From the NCBI RefSeq assembly GCF_001273845.1, contig NZ_JHBW01000088.1:1-64000 (forward strand): 64,000 nt of DNA. Direction: 5' to 3'. The translations under genes and the position numbers were made by a program. The DNA comes from Leucobacter musarum subsp. musarum. GTDB lineage: Bacteria; Actinomycetota; Actinomycetes; Actinomycetales; Microbacteriaceae. The notes beneath the pieces are model-generated. The model saw nothing but the letters and a program-made list of their open reading frames with translations. It did not search any database and had not been told where the DNA came from. Shown one piece after another: positions 17,041 through 25,747 of the stretch (within the stretch, counting starts at the first letter, position 1; the number at the start of each line of letters is the position of its first letter).

Positions 17041-19287
17041 CTACACCGCCCGGCTGCGGAACGAGCGCAGGCGCAGGCTGTTGCCCACCACGAAGACGCT
17101 CGAGAATGCCATGGCTGCCCCGGCGAGCATCGGGTTCAGCAGACCGAGTGCGGCGAGCGGAATCGCGGCGACGTTGTAGGCGAAGGCCCAGAACAGGTTG
17201 ACCTTGATCGTAGAAAGCGTGCGCCGCGAGAGCCGAATCGCGTCGGCCGCGCTGCGCAGGTCGCCGCGCACGAGCGTGATGTCGGAGGCCTCGATCGCGG
17301 CGTCCGTGCCCGTGCCCATGGCGAGCCCGAGATCGGCCTGCGCGAGCGCTGCCGAATCGTTGACGCCGTCGCCCACCATCGCCACAACCCGACCCTCGCG
17401 TTGCAGCCGCGAGATCACGTCGGCCTTGTCTCGCGGCAGCACTTCGGCGATCACCTCGGTGATGCCCACTTCGGCGGCGATCTGTTCGGCCACCGTGCGG
17501 TGGTCGCCGGTGAGCAGCATCGGCGTGAGGCCGAGATCGGTGAGCTGGCGGATCGCCTCGGCGCTCGTCGGCTTCACCGCGTCGGCAACGGAGAGGACGC
17601 CGCGCACCTCGCCGTCCCATGCCACGAGCACGGCGGTGCGGCCGGCGCTCTCGGCAGTCGCCATCGCCTCGACGAGTGTCGCATCGGGGGTGATTGCCCA
17701 GCTCTCCATGAGCGCGCGCCGACCGACGAGCACTGCGTGCCCGTCGACGACGCCGCTGACGCCGAGGCCCTCCAGGTTCTGGAAACCCTCGACGGGCGGG
17801 AGCACTGCCCCGAGCTCGGACGTCGCACCGGCCGCGATGGCCTGGGCGATCGGGTGCTCTGAGGCATCTTCGAGCGCGCCGGCGAGGCGCAGCAGCTCGG
17901 CGCGATCGGTGCCCGCGCCGGGGATGACGTCGGCGAGTGACATGCGACCGGTGGTCACCGTGCCGGTCTTGTCGAGCACGACGGTGTCGACGCGGCGGGT
18001 CGACTCGAGCACCTCGGGGCCGGTGATGAGCACGCCGATCTGCGCCCCGCGCCCGGTGCCGACGAGCAGCGCCGTCGGGGTGGCGAGCCCCAGCGCGCAC
18101 GGGCAGGCGATGATGAGCACCGCAACGGCGGCCGTGAACGCGCTCGCCGCCGGGAAACCGAGCGCGAACCAGGTCACGAGCGTGCCGATCGCGATGACGA
18201 GCACGATGGGTACGAAGACGCCCGAGATGCGATCGGCCAGACGCTGCACCTCGGCCTTGCCCGACTGCGCGTCTTCGACCAGGCGGGCCATCTGTGCGAG
18301 CTGCGTGTCCGAGCCGACGCGCGTGGCGCGCACGACGAGGCGACCGCTCGTGTTCACGGTTGCGCCGGTCACGGTGTCGCCCGGGGCCGCCTCGACGGGT
18401 ACGGATTCGCCGGTGAGCATGGAGGCGTCGATCGCGGAGTGACCCGAAACGATGACGCCGTCGGTGGCGATCTTCTCGCCGGGGCGCACCACGAAGGTGT
18501 CGCCGACGGCGAGGTCGCCGATGCCGATGGAGGTCTCGACGCCATCGCGCAGCAGGGCGACGTCTTTCGCGCCGAGCTCGAGCAGGGCCCGCAGCGCGGC
18601 GCCGGCTTGGCGCTTCGAGCGCTGTTCGAAGTAGCGGCCCGCGAGCAGAAACATCGTGACCCCGGCCGCGACCTCGAGGTAGATGTTGTTCGCCCCGTCG
18701 CTCGGCTGCACGGTGAATTCGAACGCGTGCACCATGCCGGGCATGCCCGCCATGCCGAAGAAGAGCGCGTAGAGCGACCACAGGTAGGCGGCTGACGTGC
18801 CGACCGACACCAGGGTGTCCATGGTGGCGGCGCCGTGGCGCAGGTTGATCCAGGCGGCGCGGTGGAACGGCCAGGCACCCCAGACGATGACGGGCGAGGC
18901 GAGCGCGAGCGATGCCCACTGCCAGTAGGTGAACTGCAGAGCAGGAATCATGGCGAGCAGGATCACCGGGACCGACAGCACAATCGCGCCGATGAGTCGG
19001 TGGCGCAGCGCCGTGAGTTCGGGGTCTGGCTGCTCGGCGGACTGTTCAGCGGATTCGGGGGCCGGCGGCTTCGGGAGTGCTGCGGTGTAGCCGGTCTTCT
19101 CGACTTCGGCGATGAGCAGCGCGGGATCGAAGTCCGCGGGCACCTGTACGCGAGCCTTCTCGGTGGCGTAGTTGACCGTCGCCTCGACCCCGTCGAGCTT
19201 GTTCAGCTTCTTCTCGATGCGCATGGCGCAGGATGCGCAGGTCATGCCCCCGATCTCGAGTTCGTAGGGGTGCGTGGTCGACGGCAT
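17041..19287 (-). CDS. copA: Copper-exporting P1B-type ATPase
   Basis: 748 residues. N-terminal heavy-metal domain with GGMTCASC (Cys 17 and 20), eight predicted helices, TGES actuator loop, CPC in the sixth helix (IIACPCALG, ~392), DKTGT phosphorylation site (~440), SEHP, and GDGVND hinge. Helix signatures ([23 protein letters not shown]) are those of Cu(I)-specific P1B-1 pumps. Its start lies 2 bases after the copper chaperone stop, and both sit behind a CsoR-like operator. Exports Cu(I) from the cytoplasm. Confidence 0.95.
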   Translation of the reverse strand: MPSTTHPYELEIGGMTCASCAMRIEKKLNKLDGVEATVNYATEKARVQVPADFDPALLIAEVEKTGYTAALPKPPAPESAEQSAEQPDPELTALRHRLIGAIVLSVPVILLAMIPALQFTYWQWASLALASPVIVWGAWPFHRAAWINLRHGAATMDTLVSVGTSAAYLWSLYALFFGMAGMPGMVHAFEFTVQPSDGANNIYLEVAAGVTMFLLAGRYFEQRSKRQAGAALRALLELGAKDVALLRDGVETSIGIGDLAVGDTFVVRPGEKIATDGVIVSGHSAIDASMLTGESVPVEAAPGDTVTGATVNTSGRLVVRATRVGSDTQLAQMARLVEDAQSGKAEVQRLADRISGVFVPIVLVIAIGTLVTWFALGFPAASAFTAAVAVLIIACPCALGLATPTALLVGTGRGAQIGVLITGPEVLESTRRVDTVVLDKTGTVTTGRMSLADVIPGAGTDRAELLRLAGALEDASEHPIAQAIAAGATSELGAVLPPVEGFQNLEGLGVSGVVDGHAVLVGRRALMESWAITPDATLVEAMATAESAGRTAVLVAWDGEVRGVLSVADAVKPTSAEAIRQLTDLGLTPMLLTGDHRTVAEQIAAEVGITEVIAEVLPRDKADVISRLQREGRVVAMVGDGVNDSAALAQADLGLAMGTGTDAAIEASDITLVRGDLRSAADAIRLSRRTLSTIKVNLFWAFAYNVAAIPLAALGLLNPMLAGAAMAFSSVFVVGNSLRLRSFRSRAV

Positions 19288-19289
19288 GA

Positions 19290-19502
19290 TCAGGCCGCCT
19301 GCGCGGTGTACCCGGCCTCTTCGACGGCGGCGAGCACTGCGGCTGCATCGACGGGGCCTTCGGTGGTGGTGACGGCGAGGTGTCCGGTGGATGCGCTGAC
19401 GGTGACCTCAGTGACCCCGGTGATTTCGGAGACCTCGGATCGCACCGCGCGCTCACAGTGCCCGCAGGTCATGCCGGTGACGGTGAATTCGGTGGTGGTC
19501 AT
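19290..19502 (-). CDS. copZ: Copper chaperone, CopZ-like
   Basis: 70-residue single heavy-metal-associated domain. Start at ATG 19502 ([16 protein letters not shown]); a longer frame to 19580 would include the operator. The GMTCGHC motif binds Cu(I), and a C-terminal GYTAQAA strand completes the fold. Delivers copper to CopA, encoded 2 bases downstream. Confidence 0.93.
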   Translation of the reverse strand: MTTTEFTVTGMTCGHCERAVRSEVSEITGVTEVTVSASTGHLAVTTTEGPVDAAAVLAAVEEAGYTAQAA

Positions 19503-19807
19503 GAGTGTCGCCCTTCGCTGTGGTGCACGATGGAGGTGTTCCATCGCTGCCACCATATACCCATGGGGGGTATCTTTCAAGGGGTCGCGATGCTCTGGCT
19601 GTTGACCTGGGGTCTGGGTAAAGGTGGTGATTGGCGTGGCTCATGCGCGCCGAGATTTGGCGGCGATCTGAGTGGGAGCCCTTTTTCGCGGGCGATAAGG
19701 AAAAACGCACCCTTATTAATATTTTTGTGTTTTAGGGTTCTTGTGCTTTAGTCTGGCGTTCCTGATTCAATCAACAATGGCCAATGGCGGCCAGGTAGGA
19801 AATCTCA
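19503..19807. promoter_or_regulatory. Divergent control region, copZ-copA / secreted protein
   Basis: 305 bases without a gene. Next to copZ, ATACCC (19557-19562) and GGGTAT (19568-19573) form a 6-5-6 inverted repeat resembling CsoR operators, which carry TACCC/GGGTA arms. On the other side DNA becomes A/T-rich; TTGTGT (19725-19730) and TAGTCT (19749-19754) with 18 bases between them are a plausible promoter for the secreted-protein gene. No csoR gene is present in the window. Confidence 0.6.
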
Positions 19808-20617
19808 ATGTCGAGAATTCGATCTGTAATCGCAGGTTCCGCAGCTACTGCGACTTTGGTGCTGAGCAGCTTTACACCGGCATTTGCCCAAGCGGAGCTC
19901 GACCTGACATCGGTCGAAGATGTCACCACGCTGGTTGAGGCTGCTGAATTCGCAGCGCTGGGTGAGAACCACGTCGACGCGGAGGGGCAACTCGAAATCG
20001 TTGACGCTGATGACGTTCACGAAGTCGGGGAAATCACGATGTCGCCGGAGGAGACGACTGGTGACACTGTGTACACGGCCCAGACTCTTGACGAGACGAG
20101 CACCCGATTCACCGCAGTACTTACCGATGGCTCTGAGACCCCATCCTGGGGCTTCGACGGGGCCGACCTGTTTGTCTTGCCTGACGGGCGTGTGTCCATC
20201 GCTGATTCCGAGGGCAACTTCCTCGGAGGCATTGATGCTCCGTGGGCGGTCGATGCGAATGGAAACGAGGTGGCGACGAGTTACCGCGTCGAAGGTGATC
20301 GACTGATTCAGGACGTCGACGTCACAGAAAGTACGGCTTTTCCGGTCGTCGCTGACCCTCGAGTGCAGGTGTTCCCGGGGTACTACAAGATCATCTTCAA
20401 CAAGTCAGAGTCAATCACTGTGACAAGCACCGTCGGAGCTTGCGCAACACTTCTGAGCAAGTCAAAGCACCCGGCAGGAAAGGCGTTCTCGATTGGCTGC
20501 GGAACACTTGCTGCAATTAGCGCTGCAAACCTTGCGGGAGGCAAATGTTTGACTGCTCATATCGTTGCGGTTCCCCCTGCAATTGGTGGATGGTGGCCGA
20601 CGTTTCCGAAGTGCTAA
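19808..20617 (+). CDS. Secreted protein of unknown function, four-cysteine C-terminal domain
   Basis: 269 residues. Sec signal peptide ending AFAQA (~28); the ATG is preceded by AGGTAGGAA. The middle has the pattern ...FPVVADP... followed by YYKIIFNKSES, seen in many secreted actinobacterial proteins of unknown role (family memory, unnamed). All four cysteines lie in the last ~60 residues (GACAT, GCGTL, GKCLT, PKC-end), suggesting two disulfides in a compact, Gly/Ala-rich C-terminal domain ending WWPTFPKC. A small membrane protein follows 33 bases later. Base composition is less GC-rich than neighbours. A secreted effector/immunity-like pair is possible but unproven. Confidence 0.75.
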   Translation: MSRIRSVIAGSAATATLVLSSFTPAFAQAELDLTSVEDVTTLVEAAEFAALGENHVDAEGQLEIVDADDVHEVGEITMSPEETTGDTVYTAQTLDETSTRFTAVLTDGSETPSWGFDGADLFVLPDGRVSIADSEGNFLGGIDAPWAVDANGNEVATSYRVEGDRLIQDVDVTESTAFPVVADPRVQVFPGYYKIIFNKSESITVTSTVGACATLLSKSKHPAGKAFSIGCGTLAAISAANLAGGKCLTAHIVAVPPAIGGWWPTFPKC

Positions 20618-20650
20618 GTCCGCTTGAATGACTCGTGTGAAAGGCACCTG

Positions 20651-20914
20651 ATGATCCTGTTCGGTTTTCTACTGGGAATGATCTGCGGAGCAACATCTCG
20701 ATTGCTCCCGAAGATATCCGGCGCAATTGTTGCCACAATTCCGGTTGCCTGCTGGGTGGCGTATGTGTGTGTTCTTGGGCCCAAAGCTTCTGACGCGATG
20801 GTCGGAGGCTCCCTCCTGGGTGCGCTCATGGGTTTGGTCGTGGGTGGAGCAGTCATTGCGATGGGAAGCGTATTCCGTCGTAAGCGGGCTGAGTTCGATC
20901 ACAAGTCGGAGTAG
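20651..20914 (+). CDS. Small two-helix membrane protein, unknown
   Basis: 87 residues from ATG 20651, with AAAGG upstream; an in-frame TTG at 20624 is less likely. Two to three hydrophobic segments with several Gly (GFLLGMICGATSRLLPKISG, GGSLLGALMGLVVGGAVIAMG) and a basic tail RRKRAEFDHKSE. It follows the secreted four-cysteine protein closely and shares its lower GC content, so the two are probably co-transcribed. A strong hairpin ends the unit. I do not recognise the family; an accessory or protective partner of the secreted protein is a guess. Confidence 0.7.
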   Translation: MILFGFLLGMICGATSRLLPKISGAIVATIPVACWVAYVCVLGPKASDAMVGGSLLGALMGLVVGGAVIAMGSVFRRKRAEFDHKSE

Positions 20915-20927
20915 CTCGGCGGTGAGA

Positions 20928-20963
20928 GGTGCGAGTGAGGGTGCACGCACCCTCACTCGCACC
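20928..20963. terminator. Strong bidirectional hairpin terminator
   Basis: A perfect 17-base inverted repeat (20928-20944 with 20947-20963, two-base loop) lies between the convergent small membrane protein and Pr6Pr-family genes. Confidence 0.85.
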
Positions 20964-21007
20964 TGGACGACGATACGTGACGCATCGACGTCCACTGAGT
21001 TGGCGTT

Positions 21008-21655
21008 TCACTGCAAGGCATCGCGCGGAGCGCGGCAGATCGTCCCGCCGAATCGGCTCAGCCCCCACACGCCGGCACCGCTCACCGCCAGCGCGACGAG
21101 CAGCCCGACGCACGTGGCCGCCAGCGCGCCCGCTCCGCGTGCGGGCAGCAGAAAGCCGTAGGGCACCCAGCCGTCGGTTGCACCGCGCACGAGCACCACG
21201 CCGAGCCAGAGCAGCGGGTACGGCAACACCGCCCACCCGTGTCGCCACGGCAGCACGCCGCGATCGCCGACACAGACCCAGTCGAGCAGCACGATCGCCG
21301 GCATAACGATATGCAGCGTCACGCTGACCCAGGGTGGCGCCGAGCCGGTGCCCGGCACCACCACGTTGTAGATCACGCCGACGATGAGCATGCACGCGAC
21401 GGCGACACCACGAGCTGTGCGCAACCAGAGCGGTGCGGGCCCCGCGGGGCGCCCCAATGTCAGGAGCCCGGTCGTTATCAGCACGATGGCGGTGAACAGG
21501 TTCGTCAGGTTGGTGAAGTAGCCCAAGAAGTCGAACGGGTTGACCCCACCCGTGCCGAGCGCATACGTGTAGGCGAGAACCAGGATGACTACGGTGCCGA
21601 TCGTGAGGCGCGCCCACGCGATTCGGGTGCTGGCTCCAGTCACCGTTTCGGCCAT
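21008..21655 (-). CDS. Pr6Pr-family integral membrane protein
   Basis: 215 residues with six to seven hydrophobic helices. GYFTNLTNLFTAIVLI, LHIVMPAIVLLDWVC and YPLLWLGVVLVRGATDGWVPYGFL match the Pr6Pr (FAR-17a/AIG1-like) family of bacterial membrane proteins, whose molecular function is unknown. Its start overlaps the end of the AAA ATPase gene by 16 bases, so they are co-transcribed; no functional link is known. Confidence 0.78.
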   Translation of the reverse strand: MAETVTGASTRIAWARLTIGTVVILVLAYTYALGTGGVNPFDFLGYFTNLTNLFTAIVLITTGLLTLGRPAGPAPLWLRTARGVAVACMLIVGVIYNVVVPGTGSAPPWVSVTLHIVMPAIVLLDWVCVGDRGVLPWRHGWAVLPYPLLWLGVVLVRGATDGWVPYGFLLPARGAGALAATCVGLLVALAVSGAGVWGLSRFGGTICRAPRDALQ

Positions 21656-22812
21656 TCCCAGCGGGGCACATCGAGCAGCCCCTGCCCGGCGACCCGAGTG
21701 CCCAGGCCGTCTGAGGTCAGTTCGATCATCGATAGTGCCTCACCGCCGGCCGCGGATGCCGCACCAATGCCTGCCTCAGCAAGCGAGCGCTGCAGCACGC
21801 GTGAGTGGGTGACGACGATCACTTGCGTGCGCCGAGCGGCCGTCGCGATGAGCTGCCCGAGGGCCGGAATCAGGCTTTCGTGCAAGGACGCTTCGGGCTC
21901 GTTGACGACGATGAGGGGCGGCGGGTCAGCCGGCAGCAGCGCCGCGCACAGCAGTAGGTAGCGCAGCGTGCCGTCTGAAAGCTCAGCCGTGGCCATCGGG
22001 CGCAGCAGGCCCGGCTGCTCGAGTTGCATGCGAAAGACGCCGTGCGACACCTCGACGGAAACACGTGAGCCGGGGAATGCGTCTGCGACGGCCCCGTTCA
22101 GGTCGCGATCTTGCCCCGATTCGATCGCGGTCGCCCACACGGCAGCGAGATCGGAGCCGTCGTCGCTGAGCCACCGTGTGCGCGTGCCCACCTGCGGTGC
22201 GCGTGAGGGGGCTTCGGGATCGGTGCGGAAGTGATCGTAGAAGCGCCACTGCGCCATGCGGTGCCGCACGCGCAGGGTGTCGGGCAGCGCGGTCGCGTCT
22301 TCGAGATCGAGCAGCACGCTTTGACCGGGGCCGAGCGTCTGCGGCAGCGCACGCCAACCGATGTCGTTGTCGCGCACGCGCACCGCAGCGCGCGTGCGGT
22401 CGACCAGCACGGAGGCCGGCCGTGCGAACGGGCCCACGAAGACTTGCTCACGCTTCACCTCCGGGTCTTGCCGGAAAAAGCTGCGCTGGGGGTCGACCTG
22501 CGGCAAACCGAGGTCGGTGAGGTAGCCGTACTCGTCCGAGCTGTACCCGAGACGCAGCGATATGGGCCGCGAGCGCGGGCCGCCCTGCCCGCCCGGCACC
22601 TCCGGGCCCGCCCAGAGCGCGCTCTCGAGACCGCCCTCGCGCGCAATGGCCCCGACGATGCGGCCCTCCCCGGCCGCGGCGAGCAGCCGAAGCGCGCGAT
22701 ACAGATTCGACTTTCCGGTGCCGTTGGCGCCGGAGACGACCGTGAGCTGAGAGAGCGGCACGATGACGTCGACCAGCGACCGGTACCCGGCGACGGCGAA
22801 GGTGGAGAGCAT
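21640..22812 (-). CDS. AAA ATPase, AAA_21/ABC-like (RecF/OLD-type core)
   Basis: 390 residues. Walker A VVSGANGTGKSN near the N-terminus, a long insertion, ABC-like signature LSDGTLRYL, Walker B LIVVNEPEASLH and a His switch VVTHSR. This is the SMC/RecF-like ATPase fold found in stand-alone AAA_21 proteins. No TOPRIM or other nuclease domain is visible within or beside it, so I do not call it an OLD nuclease or a defence system. It overlaps the Pr6Pr gene downstream. Role unknown. Confidence 0.85.
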   Translation of the reverse strand: MLSTFAVAGYRSLVDVIVPLSQLTVVSGANGTGKSNLYRALRLLAAAGEGRIVGAIAREGGLESALWAGPEVPGGQGGPRSRPISLRLGYSSDEYGYLTDLGLPQVDPQRSFFRQDPEVKREQVFVGPFARPASVLVDRTRAAVRVRDNDIGWRALPQTLGPGQSVLLDLEDATALPDTLRVRHRMAQWRFYDHFRTDPEAPSRAPQVGTRTRWLSDDGSDLAAVWATAIESGQDRDLNGAVADAFPGSRVSVEVSHGVFRMQLEQPGLLRPMATAELSDGTLRYLLLCAALLPADPPPLIVVNEPEASLHESLIPALGQLIATAARRTQVIVVTHSRVLQRSLAEAGIGAASAAGGEALSMIELTSDGLGTRVAGQGLLDVPRWEWPKR

Positions 22813-22981
22813 GCGGGCATTCTGACAGTTGCCGCCGACAATGTGCGGTGATCCCGAATCGTCGCCCCTGCGTCACGGGAGGTCACACATCCATTCGGGA
22901 ATGGGAGAAGCCGCGCGGCGTTTCATACGCTGAGTACCGCGTCGGCTGTGACGACGCCCGGTCGATCCGAAGGAGCACCCC

Positions 22982-24010
22982 ATGACCACTGCACGCCGGC
23001 CGCTGCGGCATCTTGGCTTCATCCATCTCGTTCCATTCGACGCGGATGCGCCGGAGGGTGGGTTCCGCGACGCGATCGAGCTCTTCCGCTATGCCGAGGA
23101 GCTCGGACTCGATGGCGGGTGGGTGCGCACCCGCCATCTGCAGCGCGGACTCCCGTCGCCGGCGGTCTTCTTCGGTGCGCTGTCGCAGGCGACCGAGCGG
23201 ATCGCCCTCGGTACGGCGGTGATTCCGGTCGGGCACGAGAACCCGTTCCGCCTCGCCGAAGACCTCGCGACCGCCGACGTGCTCTCGGGCGGCCGCGTGC
23301 ACGCGGGGCTGAGCGTGCACCCGCCCAAGCCGGGTGACGACGCCGTGAACGACCTCGTGCACGACTCCGGGTGGCGCGAAGAGGATTACGGGTACGGTCG
23401 CATCGAGCGGCTGCGGTCGTTCCTCGCGGGTGACGCGGTGCGCGAGGTCGAGGCGTACACCGGCATCGGCGGCGACTTCGATTCGCCGCGGGTCGAGCCC
23501 TTCAGTGCGGGGCTAACGGAGCGCCTCTGGTACGGCGGCGGATCGTTGCGTTCGGCAGAGTGGGCCGGGCAGGCCGACCTCAACTGGCTCGTGAGCAACA
23601 TCAGCTCGACCGAGAACGGCGTCACCGACTTCTCGCAGGCGCAGCGCAATCAGATCGACGCGTTCCGTGCGGCGAGCCCGCGTGGTGATGACGCTCGGGT
23701 CTCCGTTGCGCGCGTCATCGTGCCGACCGACGGCGCCACCCCCGAGCAGGCGGCGAAATACCGCGCCTACGCCGAGGCGCGCACCCCGCGCACGAAACAG
23801 GTGCACGGTAAGAACACCATCATCGCGCTCGACGTGCTCGGCTCGCTTGACGAGATCGTCGACTTCATCGAGCACGACATCGCGTTCCAGGCGGCCGACG
23901 ACTACCTGTTCGAATTGCCGTTCGAGTTCGGGCTGGACGACTGGAAGCAGATCCTGCACCAGCTCGCGACCCGCATCGGCCCCGCCCTCGGCTGGAGCCC
24001 GGCGGCATGA
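22982..24010 (+). CDS. LLM-class flavin-dependent monooxygenase (first of tandem pair)
   Basis: 342 residues; AAGGAG before the ATG. Luciferase-like barrel: LGFIHLVPFD at the first strand, WVRTRHLQRGLPSPAVFFGALSQATERIALGTAVIPVGHENPFRLAEDLATADVLSGGRVHAGLSVHPP, and a C-terminal LGSLDEIVDFIEHD region. Its stop overlaps the start of a closely similar gene (ATGA). The pair probably arose by duplication. Family members oxidise alkanesulfonates, alkylated cysteines, amines or other small molecules with FMNH2. The downstream cysteine/C-S-lyase genes make a sulfur substrate plausible (inference). Confidence 0.87.
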   Translation: MTTARRPLRHLGFIHLVPFDADAPEGGFRDAIELFRYAEELGLDGGWVRTRHLQRGLPSPAVFFGALSQATERIALGTAVIPVGHENPFRLAEDLATADVLSGGRVHAGLSVHPPKPGDDAVNDLVHDSGWREEDYGYGRIERLRSFLAGDAVREVEAYTGIGGDFDSPRVEPFSAGLTERLWYGGGSLRSAEWAGQADLNWLVSNISSTENGVTDFSQAQRNQIDAFRAASPRGDDARVSVARVIVPTDGATPEQAAKYRAYAEARTPRTKQVHGKNTIIALDVLGSLDEIVDFIEHDIAFQAADDYLFELPFEFGLDDWKQILHQLATRIGPALGWSPAA

Positions 24011-25047
24011 CCGCCGTCGCCCCGCGCCCGCTGCAGCGCCTGAGCTTCAATCACCTCGTCCCGTTCTCGCACACGACCCCGGCGGCAGCGTTCGCCGACG
24101 GGATCAAACTGTTCACGATCGCCGAATCGGTCGGGCTCGACGACGGTTGGCTGCGCACGCGGCACCTGCAGACCGGGCTCGGCGCCTCCACGGTGTACTT
24201 CGGTGCGCTCTCGCAGGCGACGTCGCGCATCGGCCTCGGCACCGCGGTGACGCCGCTCGAGTTCGAGAACCCGTTCCGCCTTGCTGAAGACCTGGGCACT
24301 GCCGACGTGCTCTCGGGCGGGCGGTTGCATCCCGGCTTCAGCCTGCACGCCCCGGGGTATGCCGACGCCGTCAACGACCTGGTGCATGACGCCGGTTGGC
24401 GCGTCGAAGACTACGGCCGCGGTCGAGTGGAACTGCTGCGGTCGCTCGTTTCGGGGGCACCCGTGCGCGAGGTCGCCGCGTACGGCGGCTTCGGTGGCGA
24501 CATCGATTCCCCGCGCGTGGAACCGCACAGCCCGGGTCTTGCGAGCCGCCTCTGGTACGGCGCAGGATCGCTCGAGTCGGTGACCTGGGCCGGCGAAGCG
24601 GGTTTCCAGTTGCTGCTCGGCAACATCTCATCGACGCACGACGGCGGCACCGACTTCGCGCGCGAGCAGAGTCTGCAGATCGATGCCTTTCGTGCGGCGC
24701 ACCCCCTCGGCGACGCGGCGCGGGTCAACGTGTCTCGGGTGATTCTGCCCCTCGACCGGGCCACGCCCAGCCAGGTCGCGAAGTACCGCGAGTACATCGC
24801 AGGTCGCGCGCATCGGGTCGGCCGGGTGCACGGCGCGAAGACGATCATCTCGAACGACCTCATCGGCACGGTCGACGAGCTCGTCGACGAGATTCGCGCC
24901 GACGCCTCGTTCCAGCGCGCCGACGACTATCAGGTGCATCTGCCGTTCGAGTTCGAGTTCGCCGATTGGAAGCACCTCGTCGAGACCCTCGCCACGCGAC
25001 TCGGGCCCGCACTGGGGTGGACGCCGGCGGCCGAAAGAGTGATCTGA
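24007..25047 (+). CDS. LLM-class flavin-dependent monooxygenase (second of tandem pair)
   Basis: 346 residues. Same layout as the preceding protein with extensive identity (LVPFSHTTPAAAFADGIKLFTIAESVGLDDGWLRTRHLQTGL, LGTAVTPLEFENPFRLAEDLGTADVLSGGRLHPGFSLHAPG, NISSTHDGGTDFAREQSLQIDAFRAAHPLGDAARVNVSRVI). Translationally coupled to its paralogue. The two may form a heteromer, as luciferase alpha/beta do, or act on related substrates. Confidence 0.87.
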   Translation: MTAVAPRPLQRLSFNHLVPFSHTTPAAAFADGIKLFTIAESVGLDDGWLRTRHLQTGLGASTVYFGALSQATSRIGLGTAVTPLEFENPFRLAEDLGTADVLSGGRLHPGFSLHAPGYADAVNDLVHDAGWRVEDYGRGRVELLRSLVSGAPVREVAAYGGFGGDIDSPRVEPHSPGLASRLWYGAGSLESVTWAGEAGFQLLLGNISSTHDGGTDFAREQSLQIDAFRAAHPLGDAARVNVSRVILPLDRATPSQVAKYREYIAGRAHRVGRVHGAKTIISNDLIGTVDELVDEIRADASFQRADDYQVHLPFEFEFADWKHLVETLATRLGPALGWTPAAERVI

Positions 25048-25100
25048 CGCACGCGACATCCGCGTTCTCGCTCGTCGCGTGAGGCAGGCGCGCCAGATCT

Positions 25101-25601
25101 ATGATGGTGCCGATGAACATCGACTCGCTTGACGTGCGCCTGATTACGCTGCTGTGCACCGACACCGGCATCTCAGTGATCGAGAGCGCGCGGCGACTCG
25201 GGGTAGCGCGCGCGACGGTGCAGAGTCGGCTCGACAAGCTGCGTGCCAGTGGCGTGATCTCGTCGGAGGCGCCCTCGATCGACCCTTCCGCGCTCGGCTT
25301 CGTGCTCCGCACCTTCTGCACGATCCAGGTGCGGCAAGACGTGAGCCACACCACCATTGCCGAGGGGCTCGCGCGCATTCCCGAGATCACGGAACTGCAC
25401 ACGATCACCGGTGACTTCGACATGATGGCGTCGTTCGTGTCGCGATCCACCATCGATCTGCAACGCGTGCTCGACCTCATCTCGAACACCGACGGGGTGA
25501 TTCGCGTCTCCACGCGCATCGCGCTCGCGACTCATTTCACCAACCGCACGCTCCCGCTCGTGCACAGCGCGCCGCAGTCATCGAGCGCGCCATCTGCGTA
25601 A
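25101..25601 (+). CDS. Lrp/AsnC-family regulator
   Basis: 166 residues from ATG 25101; ATG 25113 (MNIDSLDVRLI) is an equally good start. N-terminal HTH (IDSLDVRLITLLCTDTGISVIESARRLGVARATVQSRLDKLRASGVI) and C-terminal RAM ligand domain (FCTIQVRQDVSHTTIAEGLARIPEITELHTITGDFDMMASFVSRSTIDLQRVL). Such proteins sense amino acids. It sits between the monooxygenase pair and the aminotransferase/permease genes, and repeated CTGCACAA elements lie immediately downstream, in front of the aminotransferase gene. Confidence 0.92.
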   Translation: MMVPMNIDSLDVRLITLLCTDTGISVIESARRLGVARATVQSRLDKLRASGVISSEAPSIDPSALGFVLRTFCTIQVRQDVSHTTIAEGLARIPEITELHTITGDFDMMASFVSRSTIDLQRVLDLISNTDGVIRVSTRIALATHFTNRTLPLVHSAPQSSSAPSA

Positions 25602-25603
25602 TA

Positions 25604-25653
25604 CTGCACAAGTTGTGAGGTGAAAGCGGCGTCGCGGCGACATTTCTGCACAA
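25604..25653. promoter_or_regulatory. Candidate Lrp/AsnC binding region upstream of the aminotransferase gene
   Basis: CTGCACAA occurs at 25604-25611 and 25646-25653, 42 bases (about four helical turns) apart. The first copy is part of the palindrome CACAA-G-TTGTG (25607-25617). Helically phased A/T-rich sites suit an octameric Lrp-type protein. Confidence 0.45.
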
Positions 25654-25747
25654 CACGTACAGTCAAAATGAGTGCGATTGTCTAGCGCTCTGCGATTCCC
25701 TAACGTGTGTTTGGTCGCATCCGACCGCTCATGTTCACAGGAGAATC

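Noticed and set aside
16919..18919. Upstream extension of the MarP-like frame to a 1061-residue protein
   Set aside because: The first two thirds are Arg/Ala-rich antisense-type sequence over copA, which has complete P1B motifs; MarP homology and a ribosome site begin at 16918.
21640..22812. OLD/Gabija-like anti-phage system
   Set aside because: Only the ATPase is present; no TOPRIM, UvrD-like or other nuclease partner lies beside it.
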